Origin: Pseudoalteromonas xiamenensis
Lineage (GTDB): Bacteria; Pseudomonadota; Gammaproteobacteria; Enterobacterales; Alteromonadaceae
Direction of reading: 5' to 3'
Assembly: GCF_030994125.1 (NCBI RefSeq)
Contig: NZ_CP099917.1
Span: 3,580,001 to 3,644,000 of the forward strand
DNA length: 64,000 nucleotides
In this document: in pieces, positions 43,929 through 52,925 of the stretch
Layout of the letters: each line of letters opens with the position of its first letter
How positions within the stretch are numbered: the first letter of the stretch is position 1
Notes under the pieces: model-generated
What the model was told of the DNA's origin: nothing
Database searches by the model: none
The model's input: the letters and a program-made list of their open reading frames with translations, nothing else
Translations under genes and position numbers: made by a program

Positions 43929-44183
43929 ATGAAAAAAACGACAATTCTATTAGCTATGTTGAGTGTAAGCGTCTTAGCTAGCTGCGCTAACACAAAAAAA
44001 ACAGCGTCAGTTAAATCGGATCAAGGATTTCGATGTGAAAAGCAATCAAGCCTTGGTACAACCATTCCTTCAAAATTATGTTCAACTAAGAAACAACGAG
44101 ATGAAGCACGCGAAGCTTCTAAAGAAGCGCTCAGGCAGTCTCAAAGTACAATTCTAACCGAGCAAGTGTCCGGCAGTAATTAA
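43929..44183 (+). CDS. Small lipoprotein 2 with a paired-cysteine motif
   Basis: An 84-residue lipoprotein with lipobox LASC (mature Cys at about 19). The mature part contains FRCEKQSSLGTTIPSKLCST followed by a charged helical tail (KKQRDEAREASKEALRQ). This parallels lipoprotein 1: a Cys-Glu pair, about 12 residues, then Cys-x-T and a Lys/Glu-rich helix. AAGGAGAT precedes the ATG. Position after receptor 5 mirrors lipoprotein 1 after receptor 4, supporting a functional pairing. Molecular role unknown. Confidence 0.8.
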   Translation: MKKTTILLAMLSVSVLASCANTKKTASVKSDQGFRCEKQSSLGTTIPSKLCSTKKQRDEAREASKEALRQSQSTILTEQVSGSN

Positions 44184-44298
44184 GCGAAAATGATTCACCC
44201 TCACGGTTAACTCAATTTTGATTTAGTCTAGAAGTCTAAAATAAAAAAAGTAGATTTTTCAATTTGAAAATAACTAGTGTTGGGTAAATTTGCCGCAC

Positions 44299-44320
44299 AG
44301 AGAGAGCATCGCTCTCTTTT
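44299..44320 (+). terminator. Intrinsic terminator after lipoprotein 2
   Basis: AGAGAGC / GCTCTCT with an ATC loop and TTT tail, in the convergent gap before the TetR gene. Confidence 0.7.
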
Positions 44321-44389
44321 AACGTTTCTACGCCGGTCGTATCTGCAATTTAATGATTTATTTTTTCGGCAACACACTCGTGCTTCAAC

Positions 44390-44980
44390 TTAACAAGGTG
44401 TTTGAAACACATAACCCACAAGCTGATCCGCAAGTTCTGACAAACATTCTACATTTGGATTGGTATACGCGTACGTTCTTAAACCGTGTATCCCCATCGT
44501 TAAAAAACGAGACTTGGCGGTAACATTTGTCGTCTCAGGCAATTCACCAAGTTCTACCGCTTTTTCGATGAGCGCCGTGATTGATTCTTCAAATTGGTGC
44601 ATATTTTTTGAAAGAATGCTGCTGACCTCATCATCCTGACCGTCAAGTTCAGACAATGTTTTTGTCAATAAACACACTTTTGTACATTCTTCTTGAGTAC
44701 AGTCAAACACGATAGTCGACAAAAACGCCTTCAAACCTTCTTTGATGGATGTAAACTGCTCGAAATGCAATTGCATTTTTTCACGTTTGTCTATCTGGTA
44801 TTGCTCGATTGATGCGAGAAGTAGTCCTTTTTTATTCTTGAATGCACAATAAATGGAACCTGGGTGCAGACCGGTCGCTTCCGTTAATTTCTGCATGCTG
44901 GTTTTGGCATAGCCAAATTGCATGAATGTCATCATTGCTTGACGCAGCACAAAAGTTCTGTCGAATTCCGCGGTTCTCAT
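44390..44980 (-). CDS. TetR-family repressor (NemR-like)
   Basis: A 196-residue regulator with an N-terminal TetR HTH (FMQFGYAKTSMQKLTEATGL, then GSIYCAFKNKKGLLLASI) and a helical ligand domain. It is divergent from an Old Yellow Enzyme gene, the nemR-nemA arrangement. A Cys cluster in the ligand domain (DCTQEECTKVC) could sense electrophiles, as the reactive cysteine of E. coli NemR does; this is inference. Three copies of a TTGAAT-N4-ATTCAA-like repeat lie in the shared promoter region and are the likely operators. Confidence 0.88.
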   Translation of the reverse strand: MRTAEFDRTFVLRQAMMTFMQFGYAKTSMQKLTEATGLHPGSIYCAFKNKKGLLLASIEQYQIDKREKMQLHFEQFTSIKEGLKAFLSTIVFDCTQEECTKVCLLTKTLSELDGQDDEVSSILSKNMHQFEESITALIEKAVELGELPETTNVTAKSRFLTMGIHGLRTYAYTNPNVECLSELADQLVGYVFQTPC

Positions 44981-45027
44981 TTCTCAATTGTGATTTGAAG
45001 TTTAACTTATGGACATCATAACCAAAG

Positions 45028-45095
45028 TTGATTGCTTATTCAAAAAAAGAACTTGAATGAGTATTCAAAATAAAATATCTTGAACGTACATTCAA
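45028..45095. promoter_or_regulatory. Three TetR-type operator repeats
   Basis: Three 16-bp inverted repeats of form TTGAAT-N4-ATTCAA lie at 45028-45043 (TTGATTGCTTATTCAA, weakest), 45053-45068 (TTGAATGAGTATTCAA) and 45080-45095 (TTGAACGTACATTCAA). Centre spacing is 25 and 27 bases. The last ends 18 bases before the reductase start, so binding would block its transcription and probably that of the repressor gene. Confidence 0.75.
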
Positions 45096-45113
45096 TAAAG
45101 AAGTCCGAGTATT

Positions 45114-46151
45114 ATGAATACACTGTTTCAAAAATTTAAATTAAACGAATCAATTGAACTACAAAACCATATTCTGATGGCTCCGCTTACCCGATGTATG
45201 GCTGATGACAATCTAGTGCCAACGGAAGCAATGGCTGAATATTACGCAAGAAGAGCGGACGCTGGTCTTATTATCAGTGAAGCCATTATCATTCGTCCAG
45301 ATGGACAGGGCTATCCAAACACGCCAGGCTTGTTTTCAGCCGCTCAAGTCGAGGGTTGGAAAAAGGTTACAGCGGCTGTACATGAAAAGGGCGGAAAGAT
45401 TTTCGCTCAACTTTGGCACGTTGGACGGGTAGCACATCCGTATTTCTTTGGTGGTGATGTCATTGCTCCATCTGCAATCGGTGTGGAAGGAACAGTTCCG
45501 CGTATGCGAGAGTTACAGTATGTCACACCAAAAGCTGCAACGGTTGAAGAAATTAAACAGTTAGTTGCTGATTATTCAACGGCCGCAAAAAACGCAATCG
45601 AAGCAGGGTTCGATGGGGTAGAGATTCACGGTGCGAATGGTTATTTAATTGATCAGTTCCTACATCATGCTTCCAACGTACGTGTTGATCAGTATGGTGG
45701 TTCACCTGAAAATATGGCGCGATTCGCTTTAGAAGTCGTAGATGCAGTGACGTCTGCGATTGGGCATGATCGCGTCGCACTTAGATTGTCGCCTGGCGCG
45801 TACTTTAATATGCCGGCGGATAAGCAAGATAGAGAAGTATTTGATTATCTGATTGCGCAATTAAACAATGTGAAATTAGCTTACCTGCATGTCGGTATCT
45901 TCGACGACGGTATGGAGTTTGATTACTTAGATGGCCGAGTTTCAGATTACATGCGTAAAGTTTATAACGGGACATTGGTTGGTGTTGGTGGATTCACCAT
46001 TGAGTCTGGGGCGAAAGCGATTGAAGATAAACGTTTTGATCTTGTCGCAATCGGGCGTCCATTTATTGCAAACCCAGACCTAGTAGCAAAAGCAAAACGT
46101 GGCGATGAACTGGTTGCTTACTCTGATGAGATGCTCGCTTCATTGGTTTAA
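45114..46151 (+). CDS. Old Yellow Enzyme family alkene reductase (NemA-like)
   Basis: A 345-residue FMN-dependent TIM-barrel ene-reductase. Visible are the N-terminal LMAPLTRCMADDNLVPT strand, QLWHVGR, the catalytic and substrate region GFDGVEIHGANGYLIDQFL with the His-x-x-Asn pair, YGGSPENMARF, and the C-terminal FMN-phosphate site GVGGF plus AIGRPFIANPD. It reduces activated C=C bonds or N-ethylmaleimide, nitro compounds and similar electrophiles with NAD(P)H in the cytoplasm. Divergent TetR repressor and triple operator indicate electrophile-inducible expression. Confident on family; natural substrate unknown. Confidence 0.93.
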   Translation: MNTLFQKFKLNESIELQNHILMAPLTRCMADDNLVPTEAMAEYYARRADAGLIISEAIIIRPDGQGYPNTPGLFSAAQVEGWKKVTAAVHEKGGKIFAQLWHVGRVAHPYFFGGDVIAPSAIGVEGTVPRMRELQYVTPKAATVEEIKQLVADYSTAAKNAIEAGFDGVEIHGANGYLIDQFLHHASNVRVDQYGGSPENMARFALEVVDAVTSAIGHDRVALRLSPGAYFNMPADKQDREVFDYLIAQLNNVKLAYLHVGIFDDGMEFDYLDGRVSDYMRKVYNGTLVGVGGFTIESGAKAIEDKRFDLVAIGRPFIANPDLVAKAKRGDELVAYSDEMLASLV

Positions 46152-46328
46152 TAATAAAGTTGTAAATTTTTTGCTATAACGTTCTAGCAGTTATTATACT
46201 GAACACAAGCATGGATGATTTTTGAACACGGATGTATCGCTTGTAATTTAACTTAGCGATGTCTTTGCGTTGAATGGGGCGAAATTGTTTTTTTGCTATG
46301 ACATTAAGTGTTCAGAGGTAATAGCTGT

Positions 46329-46346
46329 ATGAGCGTTGTCCATTGA
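46329..46346 (+). other. Possible 5-codon leader ORF overlapping the EIIC-EAL start
   Basis: ATG AGC GTT GTC CAT TGA has a good GAGGTAAT site before it, and its stop codon overlaps the TTG start of the next gene, which itself lacks a ribosome site. Termination at TGA could hand ribosomes to the TTG. Confidence 0.35.
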
Positions 46347-48388
46347 AAAAGTTCATCCGTTCAATTTTTAGTGCGGTAGACCAATTTCTTAAGAGCCGTT
46401 TTATACTCTCCGTCCGTGAAGCCTTCATAGCTTTACTTCCTTATTTCGTCAGTAGTGCGGTTGCCATTCTTCTCCTCAATACGGTTACAGCATTTGGCTG
46501 GTATCAGAGCGACAGTGGATTCGTCTCACGGGTAAAGCAGGGGGCTGAGCTCATACTCGCTTTATTTCCCGTAATGGTGAGCTTTTCTCTTGGTTTTTTT
46601 CTGTCCAAGAACTATGGAACGAGTGGCATCGTTGGTGGGCTGTTAGCACTTTTGTGTTTCGCAATACATGGGCATTTTGTCACGGAATTCGACGGGAATT
46701 TTATTGTCAACGATCAAGGTGCAAGCGCCTATTCAATTGTGATCCCTATTTTAAGCAGCTTGCAACTTAAAGCATTGTTAAAGTGGTCACCGAAGTTTCC
46801 AATTTGGCTTGGTAGTGTTAGTCCATTTCTTAAAGAAAAGTTGTTGTTGCTTCTACCTTTCTCGCTCGTTTTCTTTAGTTTTTTCCTCTGGTTGCCACTA
46901 CTTGATTTATTTGGCTCGTATATCGCAGCGGGATTGCAATCGTTAATGAAAGATTCAAGCGTCGTTGAATTGACCGCACAGCGTATGTTACTTTCTCATG
47001 CCTTCTGGTTTGTCGGTGTGCACGGCGACAATACGTATAATTTACTCTTTGACAGTCGTTTTTTAACGGAAGATTTGTTGCCAGGGATAAGCGCAAAAAC
47101 GTTCTATGATACCTTTGTGTTAATTGGAGGAACAGGGTGTTTTGTGGGGTTGGTCTTAGCCGCGATGTTATTGCCCAAAAGATCACATGAAAGGCACATT
47201 GCCTTTTTATCAATTCCTTTCAGTGTGTTTAACTTCTGCGAAATTATTCTCTATGGACTGCCTATTTTTCTAAATCCAATTCTAATGATTCCCTTTTTTC
47301 TGACACCCATCTGTAATTTCGTGGTCGCTTACTGGGTTTTGGAGGCTGGGTGGATCCCTTTTAATGACATCGAAATGAGTTGGATGACACCGACACTCGT
47401 AAACGGTTGGATTGTGGGAAATAGTTGGCACGCAGTTGCTTTGCAGGGCTTTTTAATACTGGTTAACACAGCCATTTATTACCCATTCCTGAGTTGGCAT
47501 CATAATCGAGTGAATTACCAGCAGTCGTTGGAACAACTATCAGAGCAGCTCGCGTTAACGGATGCATTCAATATGCAACAGGAGTCAAAGTATATCGCAA
47601 GACAATCAGAGCAAGGGCACATTAATAAGGAGATTCGCGAGGTTATTACGGAACTTTCTCGTGGGACCTTAATGTTGTATTACCAGCCACAAGTGTACAG
47701 TACAACAACCACTTGCTGTGGATTTGAAGCGTTATTACGGCTAAAAACCAAAGACGGTAAAGTAGTAGGGCCGTATTTTCTGGATGTTCTCGGTGCTCAC
47801 CATCAGTCAGTGTTAATTGACTTATGGGTCATTGACACCGCAGCAAAAGATTTAGAACGTTTTCAACAGCTCGGCCTGCAACCTTGTATTAGCATTAATC
47901 TGCACCCTGATAGTCTGCTAAAAGACGACATCGTAAATCGTATAATACGCCGCTTTAAACGTTACCCTAAACAGCTCATTATTGAAGTAGTCGAATCGAG
48001 TTATTTAAGTGATAGGGTTAATTTTATCCATCATATAGAGATGTTACGTGAACATTTTATAGAAACAGCACTGGATGATTTTGGTTCTGGTTATTCAAGT
48101 TTGTCTATGCTGGCTGATTTACCGGTGAGTCTAGTGAAATTGGACAAACAATTCCTCGATAGATGTGACTCAAGCTCAGGCTGTACCCTATATAGTAATG
48201 TTGTTAAATTACTCCATGATCAAGGACATCGGCTTGTTGCTGAAGGAGTTGAAAGTCACAAACAATACGAATACGTAAAAAGTCTCGGTATAGAAAAGAT
48301 CCAAGGGTGGTATTTTGAGAAAGCGCTACCGCTAAATGAAGCGATTGATTTCATTAATCGGGATTCAGGGAGTATAGTTAGGGAATAA
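46343..48388 (+). CDS. PTS EIIC-like membrane domain fused to an EAL phosphodiesterase
   Basis: 681 residues. Residues about 20-385 are a polytopic PTS EIIC-type (cellobiose/chitobiose family) membrane domain. It retains the His of GVHGDN (H227) and the Glu in CEIILYGLPIFLNP (E300), which bind sugar in ChbC-type transporters. No EIIA or EIIB domain is attached. Residues about 430-675 form an EAL c-di-GMP phosphodiesterase with FEALLR (E462), ISINLHPDS, IIEVVES, DDFGSGYSSLS, KLDKQFL, VAEGVES and QGWYF, so all catalytic signatures look present. The protein probably senses a sugar or PTS state and degrades c-di-GMP. The start is TTG at 46343; the next in-frame Met is too far downstream. Confidence 0.88.
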   Translation: MKKFIRSIFSAVDQFLKSRFILSVREAFIALLPYFVSSAVAILLLNTVTAFGWYQSDSGFVSRVKQGAELILALFPVMVSFSLGFFLSKNYGTSGIVGGLLALLCFAIHGHFVTEFDGNFIVNDQGASAYSIVIPILSSLQLKALLKWSPKFPIWLGSVSPFLKEKLLLLLPFSLVFFSFFLWLPLLDLFGSYIAAGLQSLMKDSSVVELTAQRMLLSHAFWFVGVHGDNTYNLLFDSRFLTEDLLPGISAKTFYDTFVLIGGTGCFVGLVLAAMLLPKRSHERHIAFLSIPFSVFNFCEIILYGLPIFLNPILMIPFFLTPICNFVVAYWVLEAGWIPFNDIEMSWMTPTLVNGWIVGNSWHAVALQGFLILVNTAIYYPFLSWHHNRVNYQQSLEQLSEQLALTDAFNMQQESKYIARQSEQGHINKEIREVITELSRGTLMLYYQPQVYSTTTTCCGFEALLRLKTKDGKVVGPYFLDVLGAHHQSVLIDLWVIDTAAKDLERFQQLGLQPCISINLHPDSLLKDDIVNRIIRRFKRYPKQLIIEVVESSYLSDRVNFIHHIEMLREHFIETALDDFGSGYSSLSMLADLPVSLVKLDKQFLDRCDSSSGCTLYSNVVKLLHDQGHRLVAEGVESHKQYEYVKSLGIEKIQGWYFEKALPLNEAIDFINRDSGSIVRE

Positions 48389-48461
48389 TGAAGAACATTA
48401 GCACGATGCTCTTATGCATGGTGTGAAGCTGTTGGCTTGTTCACCCGTCTTGAGCCATAGC

Positions 48462-48475
48462 ATTGTTGCAACAAT
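48462..48475. promoter_or_regulatory. Perfect 14-bp palindrome upstream of the diguanylate cyclase
   Basis: ATTGTTGCAACAAT is a perfect palindrome, followed closely by ATTCG-TGGA-CGAAT. It sits about 95 bases before the GGDEF gene and may be a regulator site; the binding protein is unknown. Confidence 0.35.
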
Positions 48476-48567
48476 AATTCGTGGACGAATGTCGTTTGTT
48501 ATACACATAAATGATAAAGTCCTTGGCTATAAAGCTTATAAATCCGTGCCTTATGCGGTAGGTCACT

Positions 48568-49593
48568 ATGCAAGAAGAACTACTTAACTCTGTTATTAAG
48601 ATAACCAAAAATCGCGATATTGACTCGTTAGAATACAGCTTGATATCAACGATTCAGGAATTTATTGGCTGCGATGAAATTTCTGTTTTTAAAGACTTGC
48701 AGGTGCCAGGAGAGCTTACCGTCGAACTCAGTTTATCGTTAAAGTTGATTGGTAAAAGTGAGTTTGAGTGGGGTGAGCGTACGTTAATTAAAAATCCGCC
48801 CCCTGAGCTTCTGAGTTGCTTACAAAGCGCCTGTATTATCACTGTACAATCTAATGATGGAGTCGAGCGTAGATGGGTACCCATCAATCTACACGACAAG
48901 CCTGTTGGTGCGATTGCGATTGTCAGTTCAGGACTTAAAAGCAGTGATCAAGTGCTGCTCAATGCCTTTTGTCGTATTTTTGAAAACTACCTTACGATTC
49001 TAAATGAAAACGAACGTGATAAATTAACCGGCTTACTTAATCGCCAAACGTTTGAAAGCAAACTTAAACAGTTGATCGAAAAACAAGTACTTAAACAGCA
49101 CCGTGGTGTTTGGAATGATGACAACCGCAAAAAGCAGCAGGCAGCCTGTTCTTGGCTTGCTATCATGGATATCGACCATTTCAAACGGGTGAACGATACT
49201 TATGGACATGTCTGTGGTGATGAAGTTTTGTTGTTACTTGCACAAAAAATGAAACAGTATTTCAGAGCAACCGATCTGTTGTTCCGTTTTGGTGGTGAGG
49301 AATTCGTCTTGGTTTTTGAGCCAACCAGTTATGAGGCGATTAAAGCCAAAATGGAAGGGTTTATGGAGCTTATCCGAACTACACATTTTCCTTTTGTTAA
49401 AGCGCTTACGGTAAGTGTTGGCATGTCACCAATCAGCCCTTACGATTTCCCAATTACCGTCCTTGAGAATGCGGACAAAGCGCTTTATTACGCCAAAGAT
49501 CACGGTCGTGATCAGTTAAGATTTTATGATGAATTAGTGGCTGAGGAATTAATACAATCGAATCAAGAGCAGTCTGACATCGACTTGTTTTAA
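48568..49593 (+). CDS. Diguanylate cyclase (GAF-like + GGDEF)
   Basis: A 341-residue soluble protein. Residues about 1-145 look like a GAF-type sensor (VPINLHDKPVGAIAIVSSG, typical of the last strands). The GGDEF domain occupies about 150-320, with DKLTGLLNRQTFE at its start, IMDIDHFKRVNDTYGH and the active-site GGEEF (242-246), so synthesis of c-di-GMP from GTP is expected. No RxxD inhibitory site is evident just before GGEEF. It follows the EIIC-EAL gene by about 180 bases on the same strand, so opposing c-di-GMP enzymes are adjacent. No membrane segment; the sensed signal is unknown. Confidence 0.88.
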   Translation: MQEELLNSVIKITKNRDIDSLEYSLISTIQEFIGCDEISVFKDLQVPGELTVELSLSLKLIGKSEFEWGERTLIKNPPPELLSCLQSACIITVQSNDGVERRWVPINLHDKPVGAIAIVSSGLKSSDQVLLNAFCRIFENYLTILNENERDKLTGLLNRQTFESKLKQLIEKQVLKQHRGVWNDDNRKKQQAACSWLAIMDIDHFKRVNDTYGHVCGDEVLLLLAQKMKQYFRATDLLFRFGGEEFVLVFEPTSYEAIKAKMEGFMELIRTTHFPFVKALTVSVGMSPISPYDFPITVLENADKALYYAKDHGRDQLRFYDELVAEELIQSNQEQSDIDLF

Positions 49594-49659
49594 ACCGCTA
49601 CCGTCTTAACCGTAAATTGCTTACACTAATGCCAAGTATAAAAAAGCTTGGCACACAAC

Positions 49660-52600
49660 ATGTTGCGTATTATTCAGTCAAACCGAATGGAGGCGTTGCA
49701 AACTCAGTTCAACGCCGTCATTAAGCATGCACCCTTAGATTCGTTATTTAAAAAAGAAATTGTGCTTGTTCAATCTCCGGGTATGTCGCAGTGGCTGAAA
49801 ATAGGTCTGTGTGAAGACCTTGGTGTCGCAGCGCAAATTGATTTTCCGCTTCCTTCAAGCTTTATTTGGCGTCTTTATCAACAATTACTGGAAAATATTC
49901 CTGCCGAATCGGCATTTAATAAACCGAACTTAGCTTGGAAAATTTGCGCTATTTTACCTGCATGTTTATCGGACCCCTTTATGAGCCGCTTGCGCGTTAT
50001 TTAGAAGACGACCAAGATGGTTTGAAGTCGTTCATGTTAAGTGAAAAAATCGCGGACGTGTTTGACCAATACCTAATGTACCGTCCGAATTGGTTAGAGA
50101 GCTGGGAAAGTGGTATTGATGAGTTAAATGATACCGATGTTGAAAGCGCGCCGTGGCAACCCGATCTATGGCGCAAATTGGTTTCCCACACCGACAAACT
50201 TGGACAGAGCCCATGGCATCGAGCAAACATGCATAAGAGTTTACTCGATGCGATTGCATCAGCCCCGTTAGCGAAACTCCCAGAGCGGATCAGTGTTTTC
50301 GGTATTTCAGCGTTGCCTCCAAGCCAACTGGAAATTATTAATCAACTCGCAAGTCGTATTGACGTTTTGCTGTATTTTTTTAATCCCTCAGATTCGTATT
50401 GGGGCGATTTGGTTGACGAAAAAACACAGGCGAAGATCAAAGCGAAGTACGCAAAGATGCCGAATCTCGCAGAGGGAATTGACGAGTATTTTCAAGTCGG
50501 TAATCCGCTTTTAGGCTCTTGGGGTAAACTTGGCAAAGAGTATTTAGAACAACTTTTGACACTGGATGCGACCTGGCTAGATAGGTTTGTTGCTGATTTT
50601 GATAATGGACTATTAGGTCATGTACAACGGGAAATCTATGAATTGGCATTCAAAGGCCAATCGATAGGACAAGAGCCTGATTGGTATGTTTCAGATGTAG
50701 GTCGATTTGAAATAAAGAAAGGTGATAGTTCTATCCAAGTGCAAGACTGTCATACACCGCTTCGTGAAGTGGAAATACTTCACGATTATTTGTTGTCCTG
50801 TTTAGAACAAGACTCTACGCTGACACCAAAAGACATCATAGTGATGATGCCAAACGTCGGGACTTACAGCCCTTACATTGAAGCGGTCTTTGGCGGAGCA
50901 GGTGGTAAACGCAGTATTCCATATGCAATTGCGGATCTTTCTTTGGAGCAAGAAAAACCAATTTTGCAGTCCTTTTTACAGCTAGTGAATTTACCATTTA
51001 GTCGCTTTAAACGGTCCGAAATTATGGACCTTCTATCTGTAGAGCCAATTGCACAGCAATTTTGTATCGAGCAAGAAGAATTTGAACAGCTGAATGTGTG
51101 GCTAGACCGTGCGGCAGTTAAATGGGGTATTGATGGCCAACATAAACAAGAATTTGAGTTACCAGAGCTTGAGTTGAATACGTGGCAATTGGGACTTAAC
51201 AAACTACTCCTTGGTTATGCGATGGCAGACGAAACGGTTGAGTTTAATGGTGTCTTTGGCCTTGATGAAGTTGAAGGCATGTCAGTTAACACGCTCAGCA
51301 AACTCATTGCATTCGTCGACGCACTTGTTGAGGCGAAAAATGGGCTGGCACTTGAAGCTTCTCTTGCCGAGAAAGCACAAGTCCTACTTGGGATCGTAAG
51401 TGTTTTTTATCATCCAGACTCGGAATCGAGTTGGGATATTCTACAAATTCAACAGGTAATTGATAGCCTAGAAGGGCACTACAGTAATCGTGATTATGTC
51501 GATGCAATTTCGCCAAAAGTGTTAACTTATTTAGTACAGCAAGGCCTTAATGAAAAAGGAGTAGGCCAACGGTTTTTAATCGGCTCAGTGAACTTCTGTA
51601 CGCTCATGCCTATGCGGGCAGTTCCCTTTAAAGTCGTGTGCTTGCTTGGTATGAATGATCAAGATTATCCTCGTCAAGTCCAACCCATAGGCTTTGACTT
51701 GGTTGCGAAGTCCATTCGACAAAAAGGTGACCGATCACGAAAATTAGATGATCGATACTTATTCTTGGAAGCTTTGTTAAGTGCAAGAGACAAGTTTTAT
51801 ATTAGTTTTAACGGTCGTTCTTGTTTTAATAACGAGCCTCAAGTGCCTTCAGTGCTTGTCAGCGAGCTATTAGAATACATAGACAGAGCGTTCTATGTTG
51901 AGCTGGAGGCCAAATCTGTCAGTGAATGTATTTGGAAGCAAGCTCCGCTTCAACCTTTTAATGCGTTGCACTACCAACAAGGCGAATTTCATAGTTATAA
52001 CCCAACATGGCTTGTAACTCATGATCAAAGTGAAAATGAAGCAGAGCAATTAAATCAAGTGTTATCGGACATTGTCTTGCCTCAACTAGAAGTTACCCAA
52101 CTTATCCGTGGGGTGTTAAACCCTCAGGCGTTGTTTTATCAACAAACATTGGGTGTTCGCTTGCAACAAATTGAGGATTTAGAGGGTGATGATGAGCCAT
52201 TTTCGTTAGATGCATTGTCGCGGTACCAATACCTGAGCGAATACCTCGAATATATGCTTGAAGGAGAACACGTTGATGACGAACAATGGTTACAACGAGG
52301 TGCACTGCCACAGTCGAACGTTGGCAAGTTGCAACTCAACACAATGCATCAACGAGTTGAACGCCAAGCCAACTTTCTCAAACCTTTGCTCGCAGACCCT
52401 AAAGAACCAGTTGAAGTAACGTTATCTATAGAGGGCGTTGAATTGCAAGGGTGGCTGTCTTCACTTTACGAACGTCAGCAGGTGTTCTATCGGAGTGCAT
52501 CCATCAAAGCGAAAGACCTCATTGCTGGATTTATTTGGCATTGTGTTGCTTGTGGTCTAAATGAAGCCGTGACGACGAGTGTAGTGGGATTGGATGAACG

Positions 52601-52925
52601 CGCTGAATTTAAACCATTGGCCGCAAAAGACGCCATGCTCGAATTAACCCGTTGGCTTACATTTTATTTGTCTGCGATGAAAACGCCGAAGCCGTTTTTT
52701 CCGACCTCGTCATTGATCTTCGCACAATCGGAAGACATGGGAAAAGCAATGCAGAAATATCAAGGTGGTCAATACATTGGTCGCGGAGATTGCGAAGACC
52801 CCTATGTGAGGTTGTGTTTTGGTGAGGTGCTGCAAGCCTATGAAAGCGAGTTTATTGAACTTGCAAATGATCTATTGAAACCGATTCTTGCTGTCTGTGA
52901 GGTGATTGAACATGAGAGTGCTTAA
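49660..52925 (+). pseudogene. recC: recC, exonuclease V gamma subunit, interrupted by a one-base frameshift
   Basis: RecC is the non-catalytic helicase-like subunit of RecBCD that recognises Chi. The 5' part from ATG 49660 (MLRIIQSNRMEALQ, then QSPGMSQWLKIGL and IDFPLPSSFIWRLYQQLL, ending FNKPNLAWKICAILPACLSD) matches the RecC N-terminus, but this frame stops at 50004. The rest continues in another frame to 52925 (YEPLARYLEDDQDGLKSFML, then IADVFDQYLMYRPNWL). The frames cross near the GGACCCCTTTA run at about 49971-49981, where one extra base, for example a fifth C, would restore a protein of about 1088 residues. No other lesion is seen. An in-frame TTG at 49648 is less likely as the start. 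It is a real mutation or a sequence error; recB and recD are open. Confidence 0.85.

Noticed and set aside
49971..49981. Programmed -1 ribosomal frameshift in recC
   Set aside because: The crossing site C-CCC-TTT does not fit the X-XXY-YYZ slippery pattern, no following pseudoknot was noticed, and RecC is not known to need frameshifting; a mutation or sequence error is simpler.
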